Source: Saxidomus purpurata (Eukaryota; Mollusca; Bivalvia; Venerida; Veneridae). Taken from it: a stretch of DNA of 64,000 nucleotides. The translations under genes were made by a program, and so were the position numbers. The notes below the pieces were generated by a model, which was not told the DNA's origin, did not search any database, and was given only the letters and a program-made list of their open reading frames with translations. The DNA lies in assembly GCA_022818135.1 (NCBI GenBank), contig JAFMSR010000010.1, forward strand, positions 7,824,708 to 7,888,707. Reading direction: 5' to 3'. Each line of letters begins with the position of its first letter. Position 1 is the first letter of the stretch. Positions 1 to 12,800 of the stretch are shown piece by piece.

Positions 1-235
1 GCGCGCCGACACGACGAATTGGGTAGTTGGCGGGGGCGCCAAAACGATAAGTGTGAATTTTGCGTGTTGGCGTGCCGGCGTGCCAACACGACAAGTATGT
101 TATTTGTCGTATTGGCGCGCTTTATTTGTCCTTCTGACATGCTGGCACCTTAAGATGCGCCAACACGCCAGAACGAAATGGCTGAAATCAGCCACCATAG
201 CCAGATGTCCTAGACATCTTACAAACCAACAGGAG
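1..235. repeat. GC-rich palindromic repeat (TTGGCGCGCC / GTGCCAACACG motif)
   Basis: Short motifs such as CGTGTTGGCG and its complement CGCCAACACG recur in both orientations across the first 235 bases, far richer in GC than the flanks. The sequence looks like the edge of a satellite or foldback repeat continuing to the left of the window. The open frame across it is a by-product of the repeat. Confidence 0.5.
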
Positions 236-640
236 CAATTCTAACCAAGTAAAGCATAAATGTATAAAATCCAATCTCCAGCGCATGATTTTTGGGTTAG
301 GTCATGACAAAAGGCTTGAAATACAGTTAATTTACACTGGTGACTAAATGTTGCAATTGATTACCCTATATGCATCTCAAGAATTAATTTGATATTTTAA
401 ATTTCAATGAAGTTGTAAGAGCAAACTTTGACTTACATATTCACCATCAGTGATATAGTTTTATGTTGACGTTACCGAACTTATCGATATCTGTATTTTA
501 CTTCCACGATGGAAAGTTTGATATCTAGAAGATGACGTTTACCGAAGCCAAAATAGACTGGTACTGTGTCATTGAACTCATTGTCGTCGCTATGTTACAA
601 ACATTTAAGTGAATATTCAATGAAAAAACTCCAGCTAGAT
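236..640. other. AT-rich spacer, nothing recognised
   Basis: No coding signal, RNA gene or clear repeat was seen in this stretch. Confidence 0.5.
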
Positions 641-659
641 TTCATCAAGGCAGTCTGCT

Positions 660-885
660 GACCAAGTTTCATTAAGATCCAGTCACTGGTTGCTAGGGGA
701 CTAAGTTGTTACTAAGGAAATCACTGGTTTCTAAGGAAGTCGCTGGCTGCAAGGGGAAGTCACTGGTTGCTAAGGGAAGTCACTGGTTGCTTAGGAAGTC
801 TCTTGTTCCGAGGAGAAAACAGTGGTTGCTAGGTGAAGTCAGTGGTTGCTAAGGAAGTCACCGGTTGCTATAGGAGCTCGTTAGG
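660..885. repeat. Minisatellite, unit about 19-21 bp (AAGTCACTGGTTGCTAAGG)
   Basis: About ten imperfect head-to-tail copies of a GTCACTGGTTGCTAAGG-like unit lie between 660 and 885. Units vary in length and by point changes, so the array is old. No reading frame runs through it. Confidence 0.8.
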
Positions 886-894
886 TTTCTTCTA

Positions 895-1695
895 TAATTC
901 TATACAAAGACAAGGGACCCCCTAGCAGGCATGGTAAAGTTTGACCCCAGGGGCATGATTTTAACAAACTTGGTAGAGGACTGCTAGACAATGTTACATA
1001 CCATATATCAAAACTCTAGGCATTATGGTTTTGGAGAAGTTTATAAAGGTTTATAAGGTCTATGTAAAATGGGTGACCCCCTAGGCATGGCCAATATTGA
1101 CCCAAGGGGCATGATTTGAACAAACTTGGCAGAGGTCCACTGGACAATGCTGTATACTAAATATCTTGGCTCTAGACCTTGTGATTTCCTATAGAAACCT
1201 ATGTAAAATCAAGCTAACCCTTTGGCAGGGTCAGTTTTGACCCGGGGCTCATGATTTGAACAATTTTGGTAGAGGTTCACTTGGCAATGCTACCTGCCAA
1301 TATCTATGCTTTTAGCTTTGCGGTTTCAGAGAAGATTTGTAAAGCTTTTTCTTTATAAGCCTATCTAAAATCAAGAGACACCCCGGGCAGGATCAATTTT
1401 AACCAAGGCTCATAATTTGAACAATCTTTACAGTGGTCCACTAGGCAATGCTACATGCTTAATATCTAATTTCTTTGCCTTGTGGTTTCAGAGAAGCTTT
1501 TAAAAGTTTTTCCTTCCTGTCATAACAGTCAAGAGTTCTGGATGGAATGGGATTCTTTTAAAAATTTTGTTAGAGCATCTCTGTCTAGTTCCATCATCAT
1601 TTTCCTGTGGTTTCAGAGATGTCCTTTTAGGATGGATGGACGATGCACAATCATCCATCCTAAAAGCTCACCCTGGCACAAAGTGCCCAAAACAT
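895..1695 (-). mobile_element. Family-1 interspersed repeat, decayed copy with internal tandem units
   Basis: Four diverged units of about 150 bp are visible, each carrying TTGACCC..GGGG-CATGATTTGAAC, GTAGAGGTCCACT..CAATGC and CTCTAGGCCTTGTGGTTTCAGAGAAG blocks (for example near 937, 1091, 1230 and 1391). The right end, with CTCACCCTGGCACAAAGTGCC, corresponds to the conserved CTCACTCTGGCACTTTGTGCC end of the better copies at 9,400 and 15,340. The left terminal palindrome is missing. Strand is given by analogy with the copy at 14,214-15,363, so that its palindromic end would lie to the left. Confidence 0.65.
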
Positions 1696-1729
1696 TTGCC
1701 CGAGAGAAGACAGAATGAACTACATGTAC

Positions 1730-4700
1730 AGTTATCTAGTCTCAATCAAGCCATGTACGTAACTACGAGATAGCCAAAATGTACAAACAGACAATGAAGA
1801 AGAGACGTGCTTCACTAAAGCTAGAAACAGAATCTTGTATCTAAAACATTTTCCTTCACTCTTACCTGACTGGTACATAACTTAAAAGGGCAAGGCACAA
1901 GAAAGATTGAGGGTCTGAATGACAACCTTCTTTCCATGTAAGCAAGAGGAAAACTTGTAAGTTAAAACAAGTTTTAGTTTCTATCATTTATTTCTGTAGA
2001 TGGATATACACATATTTTTAACACTGTGTGACAGAGAAGATGAAAAATAAAAAATAAGTATAAACTCAACAAAATGTACATCTTTCATGTTCATGTATTT
2101 ACACATATTAGAAAAGTTCACAACTGTTCTTTGACCAAATGTTGTAAAATTTAAAATAAAAGTTTTATGGTACATGCAATTGAGTTTTACATGTTTTCTA
2201 TGTCAAACTTTATCATTAATCTTAGACTGGAAAAAAGCACAGCAAACAAGCACTGTGTGATGGGCTACAATTCTATGATCTTCTTGTAAAAACTCAACCC
2301 ATTAAAATGATCCTAAATAGTCAATGTGCATTCTATATACAAACTGTGAAATTATACAGTGTATCATAAATATATAGAGTATAGGTCAATAAATATGTAA
2401 CATGTAAAACTCTTGTTCTCGTATCGTAGTAAATATTGAATGAAAGAAGCACTTTTACTTCAGTAATATCCACCACCTCTTCAACCAATCAGCAACCTCA
2501 ATATTCTGCTGGAAAAACAGTCTGCAAGCTTTTTCATCCTTCAAAAATGATACAGAAAAGTACTTTGTCTATGTCTTCAAGATCTGCCAAAAACTTTTTA
2601 GTTACGAAATGCATTCCATTAGTCTGTGCTTTCAAACTACACCTAGCACAATCAGAACTCAAAACTTATCAATTACAAAAGTAATCTTTACATAGCAATG
2701 TCAAATTTTGAAAAGAAAAGATATCTTTTACTAAAGAAAACACCTGTTTCATCCATATTTCAGTTATCTAACAGCAACAATGAAACCTTTAGGGGGAGGG
2801 GAAAATGTTACACAAATACTGGAACATTTGGAGAAGAACCAACACAAACACAAAAATAATCTTGTCACACATGTAACAAGAACAATAACAGATGCCAAGA
2901 CCAATTCCCTACACAACAGTGGGAGAAAAATCAAAGACATAAAGTAGGATGCATTTACATTTTCAATCTAGCACAAGGGATATACAATAAATGCAACTAC
3001 TGACTCAAAGTTTATAAACCACATTTCCAGCCATGTTATATACCAAAGATATACGTGTATCATAATATATTGCTAACGCATATAATGAATATTTAATTCA
3101 AAACTGTTTCTACCTACAAAAGTTAAAAATGAAATGTTGTTAGCTAGACCAAGGGCTAAGCACTGTAACTGCAAACATTGGTGATAATAGAATACACATC
3201 TGGCATCTAGTCATAAAATTGTAAAGGTTAAGAAATGCTTAAATGAGTAAAAATTATCAAATAAACGTGTAACCTATTTTATAAAGTGTATATAGAGTAC
3301 AAATATTTTATCAATAATCTGTTTTAAATACAAATAAAAAAATTCCATTGTAACAGCTACAGTATTTGAAATTTACATGTATGATGTACGTTGAAAACCT
3401 GTTACATGTCTGTCAATGATTTAATGATCTTTTACCAGGCTATGGACTTAGCTACATAAATTACCCCACACCAAAGCACTTTACCAAAAACTATTCTATA
3501 CAATTTTTAGAAAGTGACTGCCAACTAAACTATTGCCACTTCGCTGGCAAGTGAATGACTGAGAAATAATGACTATGGTAACTTAGTTAGCATTCTTCCA
3601 CTCAACAACAACTTTAGTCAGATGTGCTACTCACTGGTTTAGACAGGTGACAGGGACACTGAAGTATGCACAAATATCTACATGTAAAAAAAGATGTATA
3701 TCTTAAATAGCTTACTGATTATACCCCGTTCTATTGCCAGAAAATGTAACTGCACAGTGACCCACACCTCATGTATTTTTAACTCGTAAGTGTTTTTGAC
3801 AAATAAATACAAACTCACATTCTGAGCAGTTGAAAGTTTGATTTAACTTGTCAGCACCTGCTTACATTGATCAGAATGACTTTAGATTAACACTTTGAAA
3901 ATGATCAAATCATGGTGAATTCTCTATAAATTACAGAAAAAGTCTCAATCACAGAATATTTGAAAGACAAATCTGGACAAGTAGACCAGGGATTTCAGAT
4001 CTAGCACAGCACAACATTTTACATTAAGTTTAATGTTCTGTACAAGTTACATTGAACAAAAGAACCATATCTGCCACCATAAACACTACCAGCTAACGAA
4101 ACAAACATTCTAGTGTTGACAGTTTTTACTTACTGGATGATTGCATGACTCTGACAGTTGTTAAAGTTTCTATTATCTATAGTTTCTTCATTTCATATAT
4201 GTTGCAATACTTAAGCAGTCAAGATTTGAAAAAAATATATTTGGACCCATTAAGATTATGTAATACCTGCACACATAACATAATATATTACAGGGCAAAA
4301 ATAAGACATTTAAAGTGTAAATACAGACTATAGATATTTTCTACATTTTTTTCAAAAGCAAGGATGCTGTAATTAAAAACTCTATAATCTGCAATAGTGC
4401 CATAGATTATAAGTTTCACAGATACACTTTCCTTAGCATACTTAAAACACACAATTAGAAATGTAAAAAATACTTTGGCAACAAAACAAAAATTGGTGTA
4501 CAACTTCAAAACAATACAGTTAGTCCGCTTTGTTGTAATGATAAATATAAATACTAGAAACATGTAGGAATATCAAATTTAAAAATGCAAGTAAATAAAG
4601 AAACAGCTCATTGCTGTAGTTACTGAATAATGGCATAAAAATGATAAGACTGTGAAAGTTAATGATAACCTTATCTTCGAAATTCAGTTAAACTGACAAA

Positions 4701-6073
4701 AACTCCTTTTGGTGAGTATGAAACTTTCTGGGAAAAGATGTCCTTATATTTCAGTGAAAACATAACTTGTGAGAGCAAGTTTTTAGAATTGAAATGGAGG
4801 ACTTGAACAACAATCAGTGAAGCATGAAGGATGTTGGACCATTCCAACAGAATCTCTTTATTAAGGCAGACACATTGCATTGGAGGTCTGACAAAACATC
4901 TATTAAAAGATGTACAATAATTTATCTGAACTCTGAAATGAAATAGAGCTGAATCAGTTGTATACATTCGATATAATAAATGTCATAAAGTGTTTCCTAA
5001 CCATTACTGGGTATTCTGCTGTATTTCTCATATATAAGTCCATTTTTCAATTAGGAAATCATCATTCATTTTTCAAAGGGGTGCATTTTGAAAATTAACT
5101 AATAGGACTCAGCCCAAATCATGATCTAAAATGCTAGCAAAGACTGAATGACTTGATGCAAGCTGTGTTAAGAAATGTTTGTTGAACCGCTGATACTGAG
5201 ACATGTCATCTTAGATGACAATATCTGCAGCTATTCTGATTGTCTTAAGATGTAATTTGTCTGGAAAGGGTCTTTTTCTGCTTTCGGTGTATTGATAATC
5301 TAACTTTAGCATGCTCATCTATCAAACTAAAACAAAAACAGCAGAGACAATGTCTAATGCCATGATTATTCAACACTGAAGAATAACAATGTAATGAAAT
5401 ATTGCCTGCTAGTGATTGCTATGTTTTATCCTATACACTCATATGAAACTCAAAATGGAAGCGGGTGAATGCATCTACATGTAGGTCTATCTCAGAATAT
5501 TAACTATGCTGAATCATTTTGACTTTAAAAAAATCCTTCAACAACATACTTTCTATAAACTTTCTCTGGTCATAATCTTGAACTGAATAGATTAACTGAC
5601 ATCATGGTGATGCTGAATCTAAATATTGGTATTCCATTCCAGCTATAATCTAATATTTCATACGTTTTACATCATTATACAAATATCTAACAGAGGTTTG
5701 CCTTTTCTAAGGGAAAAGAATAAGCCATCAATTTTTCATTGGGCCTTAAACAAATCACACATAAAAAAATTGCTATCTGGCAAAGAAATGAATCTCTGAG
5801 AGCAAATGGGACACATGCTCAATAAGAATGTGCTTTGACTGAGAAATTATTCATGACTATGTTTTTGTAAAGTTATTTCTTTCGTTCGTACAGCAAACAT
5901 GAACAAAATTTAAAGATTACCGAAATTTTCATGCTTTAAAAGATGTATGTAAGATACACATAGTACTGCAGACTAGATCTGATCTTATTCAACAAATCCA
6001 ATACAAACAGTAATATTCTCAGTGCGTTGATTTATTCCAATGTTTCTAGATTTTTTCTCTCAAAAACTATATA
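1730..6073. other. AT-rich stretch downstream of the CSP gene; no gene recognised
   Basis: Roughly 4.3 kb with stops in all frames and only short chance ORFs. It lies 3' of the minus-strand CSP stop codon, so part of it may be a long 3' UTR. AATAAA signals on the minus strand exist (for example TTTATT on the plus strand at 6031-6036), but none can be chosen without transcripts. Confidence 0.4.
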
Positions 6074-6075
6074 TA

Positions 6076-6224
6076 CAGGCCAACCTCCCTGAACGACACA
6101 TCTCTAGAGCAACAACCTCACAAAAAGATAAAATATAAGGAATCGACCTCTCCAGAACAACGCCAGTCTATTACAAACACATTTCTGTGCTCCCTAGGAT
6201 GTTCACTCCAGAGAGGTTGCACTG
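6076..6224. mobile_element. 149-bp pogo/Tigger-like MITE
   Basis: The ends are imperfect inverted repeats: CAGGCCAACCTCCCTGAAC at the left and the complement of CAGTGCAACCTCTCTGGA at the right. The dinucleotide TA flanks both sides (6074-6075 and 6225-6226). A CAGTGCAACCTC-type terminus with a TA target site is usual for pogo/Tigger elements of the Tc1/mariner superfamily. No transposase is present, so it is non-autonomous. Confidence 0.65.
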
Positions 6225-6627
6225 TATGGCAGAAATATACACTATCTGAGCTTGTGATAGATATTTCAGTAAACAACCAAAACTCTTAACAAAATAAAAT
6301 ATTTAACAATAGAACTACATTTGTATTATAATTTTTTCTATATGAGTATTAATTATCAGCTTTTAAATAGGAAAAATGGATAAGTTTAAAGATAAAAGTC
6401 AAATATATTTGTATCTGCATTTGCTAAAGGACATACATCAGAATTCTGTGAGCACAAACATTTCAGTATTGCTTTATCCAAAATTGCCAGTTGATACATA
6501 TATTTGTAAGTCTTGTATAGAACAGCTATTTTCTTCAAATGACTATATTTTGTTCCCTTGGTAGATTGCCAAACACAGGTTAAACTGTAATTGGAAAGGA
6601 TATTTTATAACCTAACAAAATAAACTA

Positions 6628-6852
6628 TTAACTTTCATGATAGGCACCATCTTGTCTGTCTAAGGATGAACTGTCTGCTCCATAGCTTGGTTTTGTATCT
6701 GAAGTAAGAGTTGTGTTTTCTGTCATTCCTTCAGGTGGAGGCATTGGTATTGCAGCTCCGCCCTCTATACCTGCCCCTTGCCCCTCCCCTGAACCTGGTT
6801 GACTGATAATTGGAGGTTTATCCTCCTCCTCTGGTGTGCTACTGTCCTCCTC
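6628..6852 (-). CDS. DNAJC5: CSP last coding exon (acidic C-terminal tail)
   Basis: A CAG acceptor precedes GAGGAGGACAGT, and the frame runs 74 codons to TAA at 6630-6628. The product is Glu/Asp-rich at first, then has a PPIISQP segment that matches the PIVIQP-like tail of other CSPs, then Gly/Pro-rich sequence ending QDGAYHES. It enters in phase 0, matching the end of the cysteine exon. Confidence 0.88.
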   Translation of the reverse strand, partial: EEDSSTPEEEDKPPIISQPGSGEGQGAGIEGGAAIPMPPPEGMTENTTLTSDTKPSYGADSSSLDRQDGAYHES

Positions 6853-9800
6853 CTGTAAAGTATCAAGTCTTCAAATAGATTCATTTTCTAACTATCTTTC
6901 CAACTGTCAGCATTTCAGACATATCTCTTCTGACTCATAAACAATGTGTCTGGCAAGTTTTTCCGTAACCAGTAAACTTTTCCAGTAGTTTATCAAAGGC
7001 ACTTCTACTAACATAAAATGCAACCAGTAATTGGCCAATAGCATTTATAATTTATTAAACAAGAGGGCCAAGATGGCCCTATATCGCTCACCTGGCTACC
7101 ATTGCTTATAATATAAGGTCATCAATAACAGAAAGGGTCAATTTTGACCATGGCAACCAGAGTTCTGCATGGAATGGAATTAATTGAACAACTATGAAAG
7201 GGCTTCATGCAAGGAACATCCTTACCAGGTTATATCATCATTGGCCTAGTGGTTTTAGAGGAGATGTCGTTTGAAAGAAAATGTCAACGGTCGTACGGCA
7301 ATGGTCTTTGTGTCAGGTGAGCGAAAAGCTGAGTACACAAAAATTTAATTACTAAAACTAGCTTTTGATATCACCCATTCACAATAAAACAAATAACAGA
7401 CAAATAAAGAATAGACAAGAGGGCCAAGATGGCCACATATCGCTCACCTGGCTACCATTAGCTATAATACAAGGTCATCAATAGCAGAAGGGTCAATTTT
7501 GACCTGGGGGACATGATTTGATCATTCTTGGTAGAGGTCCACTAGGCAATGCCACATGCTTAATATCTAAGCTCTAGGCCTTGTGGTTTCAAAGATGAAG
7601 TTTTTTTAAGTTTTTCCTACAGAAGCATAAATAACAAGAGCTGTCAGAAGGACAGCATGCTCCACTTTTTTCAGTGCTTGCCAATAAAACAAAACTTTGT
7701 CAGTAAAAAACCCCAAGGATCTGTATAAACAAGGGCCACAAGCAGCAAGATATTAAGTCAAGAGTTATCAAACTTGTTTGTTTGATATACCTGAATACTA
7801 CAGCAAAGTTTTGAATTAATACTTCAAGTTGTTAATGATGTAATGTGCATGACAGTGCCAGTTGCACACAAGACTTTAACTAGAAATTTGTAAGTACAAA
7901 TCAAGAAAAATTTTCACAGGGTTATCTCCTCTTGCTTACAGATAGGTGTCATAATGGTACATAAGTTTTCCAACTTTCAAAGTAATATCTCAAATGGAAA
8001 GGTCAACAAGTCGACAAGAATGAAAATTTTAACTGAGTTTCCAAGTCGAAAAGGGCCATAATTAAAAAAAATCCTTTACAGAGTTACCTTCTTCTGCATA
8101 TGTTTGGGAATCATGATGGTAAACAAGTATTCCAACTTTCAAAGTAATATCTTAAACAGTTAAGTCAAAAAGTGGACTGGCACAAAAACTTAACCGAGAT
8201 TCTAAGTCGATAAAGGGCCTTAATTATTTTTTTAATCCTCGACAGAATTACCATCTCTTGCCTGCAGATGGTGGTAATGATGCAAATAAGCATTCAAAGT
8301 TTCAAAGTAATATCTCAAAGACTTAAGTCAATAAAAGAATTTTACCCATATTCAATGTATTTTCTAAGTCAAAAAGGGGCATAATTCTGACAAAAACCTT
8401 GACAGAGTTATGTACTCTTGTCTGTGGATGAGGTTATGATGGTAAATAGGTATGGTAAGTTTCAAATCAGTATCTGTAACGGTTTTAAAATAAAGTAGGG
8501 TGGTACGAAAAACTTAAACAAGCTCAATACACTTTCTTAGTCAAAAAAGGGCCATAATTCTGACAAAAACCTTGACAGAGTTATGTACTCTTGTTTGTAC
8601 ATGGAGGTTATGATGGTAAACAAGTATGGTAAGTTTCAAAGCAATTGAAATAAAGTTGGGTGATAAGAAAAACATAACCAAGGTGTGACACCAACGCTGA
8701 CGCCGAGTAGGATAGCTCCCCTTTCCTTTGAAAAGTCAAGCTAAATACAAGTGACCCCTGGACGGGGTAAAATTTGACCCTGGTTTCATAATTTTAGCAA
8801 TCTTGGTAGAGATTCACTAGGTTATCCCACAAGCTAAATATCTAGGCTTTATGGTTTCAGAGAAGATTTTTAAAGTTTTTCCTACCTAAGCCTATGTAAA
8901 AATAAGTGACCCCGGGGTGGGGTAAATTTTGACAGGGGGGTCATAATTTGAACAATCTTGGAAGAGGTCCATTAGGTCATGCCACATGCTAAATATCTTA
9001 GCTCTAGGCATTGTAGATTCAGAGAAGATGATTTTTAAAGTTTTTCCTATATAAGCCTTTGTAAAAACAAGTGACTCCCGTGCCCGGTCAATTTTGAATA
9101 GGGGGTAACAATCTTGATAGAGGACTACTAGGTTATGCCACATGCTAAATATCTAAGCTCTAGGCCTTCCTGTTCTTGAGAAAAAGATTTTTTAAGTTTT
9201 TCCTTTCCGTTGCCATGGCAACCAGTTCTGCATGGAATGGAATTATTTGAATAACTATGAAAGGGCTTCATGCAAAGAACATCCTTGCCAAGTTATATCA
9301 TCATTGGCCGAGCGGTTTCAGAGGAGATGTCGTTTGAAGGAAAATGTTAACGGATGTATGATGTACGCCGTATTTACTGAAGGAATGTGATCCTACAAGC
9401 TCACTCTGGCACTTTGTGCCAGGTGATCTAAAAAACTGAAAGTAAAGAAGAAGAAAATAAATAAAAAATGTCAACCATATTTACAGTTCTTACATGCAGG
9501 TTCGCATACTCCCCCTCCTCGTCTGGCATCTGAGGTTTGTATTTTCCACAGCAGAAGTTGAAACAACAACAGAAACAGCAACAACAGCAGTAACAACCAG
9601 TTATAATTCCACAGCATATTACAAGTGCCTGAAATATAAAACACTTGGATATCACAAGTAATGTAAAAAATAATATCAGTGCCTGAAATATAGAACACTT
9701 GGATATCACATCTTTAGAACATTTGAGCATCCAATGTGCCTGAAATATTGGTTGTAAATAATATGCATGCCACAGGCTAGAAACAAAAAATATTAGCAAT

Positions 9801-12800
9801 AGCCTCAGTCTGTCACCTATCAATAATTCATTTTACATAATGTTTGAAAAATTTATCACAAGTATTTAACAGAAATACAACTATCGTATAGTTGAAAAGG
9901 GACATCACTTTGACCTTGCACTTTTGCAATGAAAGAGTTAACTCCCCTTACCTTACACCATCCACTTGTTAGAACGAGGTATGTGTTGACATTCTCGTCA
10001 CCAACCATGTCTGCTGCATACAAACCAAGCGAACCATAGCGGTCATAAATCCCTCTCTTTGTGTTGTCAGTGAGAACTTTGTGAGCATGGTTGATTTCTT
10101 TAAACTGTAAACGACAGACACTCTCGGTTCTTAAAAAATATCACTTATATGCAGCTTATATCTAGATTCAATGCATTTTTTAAATTTATATGCAAAGCAG
10201 CAGATGCTACATGCTAATTGGCAGTTGTAAAAGGTTGTCACATGCATAACAATGACCTTCGTTAATTTCTAAAAATAAATTTGTTGTCCTTTCGATTACA
10301 ACTGTTCAAAGCAATGCTCACTGTAAGTTTACTTATTGCAGATCATGATCCGATCGGACTTCACATAAGTGCCTTGTTGTAAATCAATGACCCCTGAGGC
10401 CAGCATTGCTTGAGTTAATCACAGGATAGTGTTCTTGTGGCTAAGAGTCCGCAGAATTTTATAGTGTACATGTATTAAATTATTTCTTCAATGGGGAACT
10501 TGATGAAAACTGAAATTATATGCCCTGGTAGAGGAACTTTCAGATCAATATTAGAAACAGAGGTATCTAATTGACACACTTACTTTCATTACATGGTAAT
10601 TATTAAACATCTCTGACAAGTGAAAAATATCTGAATCTAAATCGTTCACCTACATGTAATATTGGTTCTTTGGTATACTGGAAATTTTAATTACTTTGCT
10701 AACATACACATAGTCCATGGGAATTGTCTTTATAATTAAAGGGAATTCCTATTGCTAACAATAGTTTACATTTGTTTTGTTACAAGATATTGATTCAATG
10801 CTAAAGTTGTCTGTTAACATGACAAAATGCATGCTGCAATCTGTTTCAATTTCTTATCTAAAGTAACTATTATATTCACCATCTACCCAAGTGTTGAAAG
10901 AGAATTGATTTATCTGTTTGGGGCAGCACTCAGAACAAGTAACAGTTAGAGCTATAATAATTATTTCCTAGAACAAAAGATGCAAGGAAATTTCCCAATA
11001 ATTAAGTGACTGTATTAGACCCCTGGGATTTTTTGGGAGCCAACAGTTATAGCACTTTAGTCAATAGTGCTCTTATATGATGTCTAAGTAGTTTCAGGAA
11101 ATAATTTGGTTTGTCAGCAGTGTAAGTTCTGGAGATGAAAGTACATCCCAACTAAAACCCAGCTAGTGACTGTCAGTTAACAATGAACTTACAGGAAATG
11201 TGTGCTTATGTATCTATATACCTGGTACATGTATGACATATTTAAGCATACACTAAAATCATCTGCATTAACATTTTAAGTCTTTTGATGGTCATGAATA
11301 AGCAAGACAGAAAATGCACTAAAGGTGCCTAGCAATAAAATTGTATGATTTTAACAACATGTGGAGAAGTCTATTTAACTTCTTTCAGTAATTTCTGTTA
11401 CATACTGCATGCCAATGAAAACCTTTAAACAAATTACTCTCATTTTTGTAAATGGTCAACGGAGTGAAATACACTGCACACCACCGCAAAACATAACAGT
11501 CATGATCTTTATGAAAAAGTTTGTGATTTTTTGACCAAGAGACACCACTCCTTCAACAGGAGTAACGCACATACAAAAATATAAGATGAAAATAAGAAAC
11601 AAATGTCAAGGTTCCACTAACTGTTAAATTGGAGTTACATGTACATGTATGTAAAATATAAAAATGGTTATATTTTTCCCATTTTATCTAAAATAGTTTA
11701 ATGTACCTATCAAATTTAAATGAAAACAGCCCTTCAGCTATAATTCCAATGACAATACATAGATTTTTTAGCAAATTCCAATGGTCTAGAGAGAAATAGA
11801 ACCCGTATGAGTACAGCCTTATCCCCCCCCCAATTTTTTTTTTTTTTTTGGTTTTTTATTTAATAGAAAAGTCCTTAACTGAAATAGAATAGTAGCTATG
11901 CATACCTTTTCTGTTGCCCTCATCATGCCCTGGTTTTTGTACAGCCTTATCACTGCAACACTGGTAAAAAAAAACTAGAGTCTACATGTTCCTTTTTTCT
12001 CCCTCCCCAAAAAAAAAAAACTCACACCGAAAAGAACCCCCCACCCCCCCCCCCAAAATCCCCCACACCAAACCAAAAATTTTTTCACAGGCTACTTCTT
12101 TTGCTTAGGGCACAGTATTTACAGATAGACTAAAAAGTCCTGTAACTAATTACATAAACTGTATTATAATAGTAGCTATGCATACCTTTTCTGTTGCCTC
12201 ATCATTGCCCTGGTTTTTGTCTGGATGCAACCTTAAAGCAAGCTGCAAGGAAATGAAAAATTCCACTCAAACCACTAAAACATCAACTTAAAAACCTGGG
12301 GGGATTTTGTCCTTTTTTTTGGGGGGGGGGGTAATGAAAATAAATAACGATACATTGGGAAACCGGCTACTTGCACACCTACATTCATAAATGAAGCTTA
12401 AAATGTCTGTTCTATTGAAGCCTCAACAACTATTGAGGATCCTTGACTGTTTTCTAATAAATTTTAACCTCTTAACAAAGTTGTAAAGGCTTTCAGACTT
12501 TGAATTCTAAATTCATTGCATGTTTTGGAAGATTCTTGCCACTGATGCATCTGCAGTTATTTAGCACAACGGGATATGTTCACTTCACTGGTGGACTTCC
12601 ATCTAGGTTTACCCAAGGTTGCAAAAGCAGTTGCTCTTTTATTGTAAAGGTTAATTCAATATAAAACTATTCAAGCCATTGTTATGATGAAAAAAAACAG
12701 TTCCTACCAACAATAACAAATTAGTATTGCAGTTCTCGTCACAAGTACATGTACCACAATATATCATCTTTTCTTGACCTTCAATTTACAATCTAGTTTA

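Noticed and set aside
1482..1773. Two overlapping plus-strand ORFs
   Set aside because: They lie in a decayed family-1 repeat and translate its blocks.
9428..9823. A single 131-codon minus-strand gene rich in Cys
   Set aside because: Only 9494-9628 matches CSP. The rest of the frame is intron sequence beyond the GT and AG splice sites.
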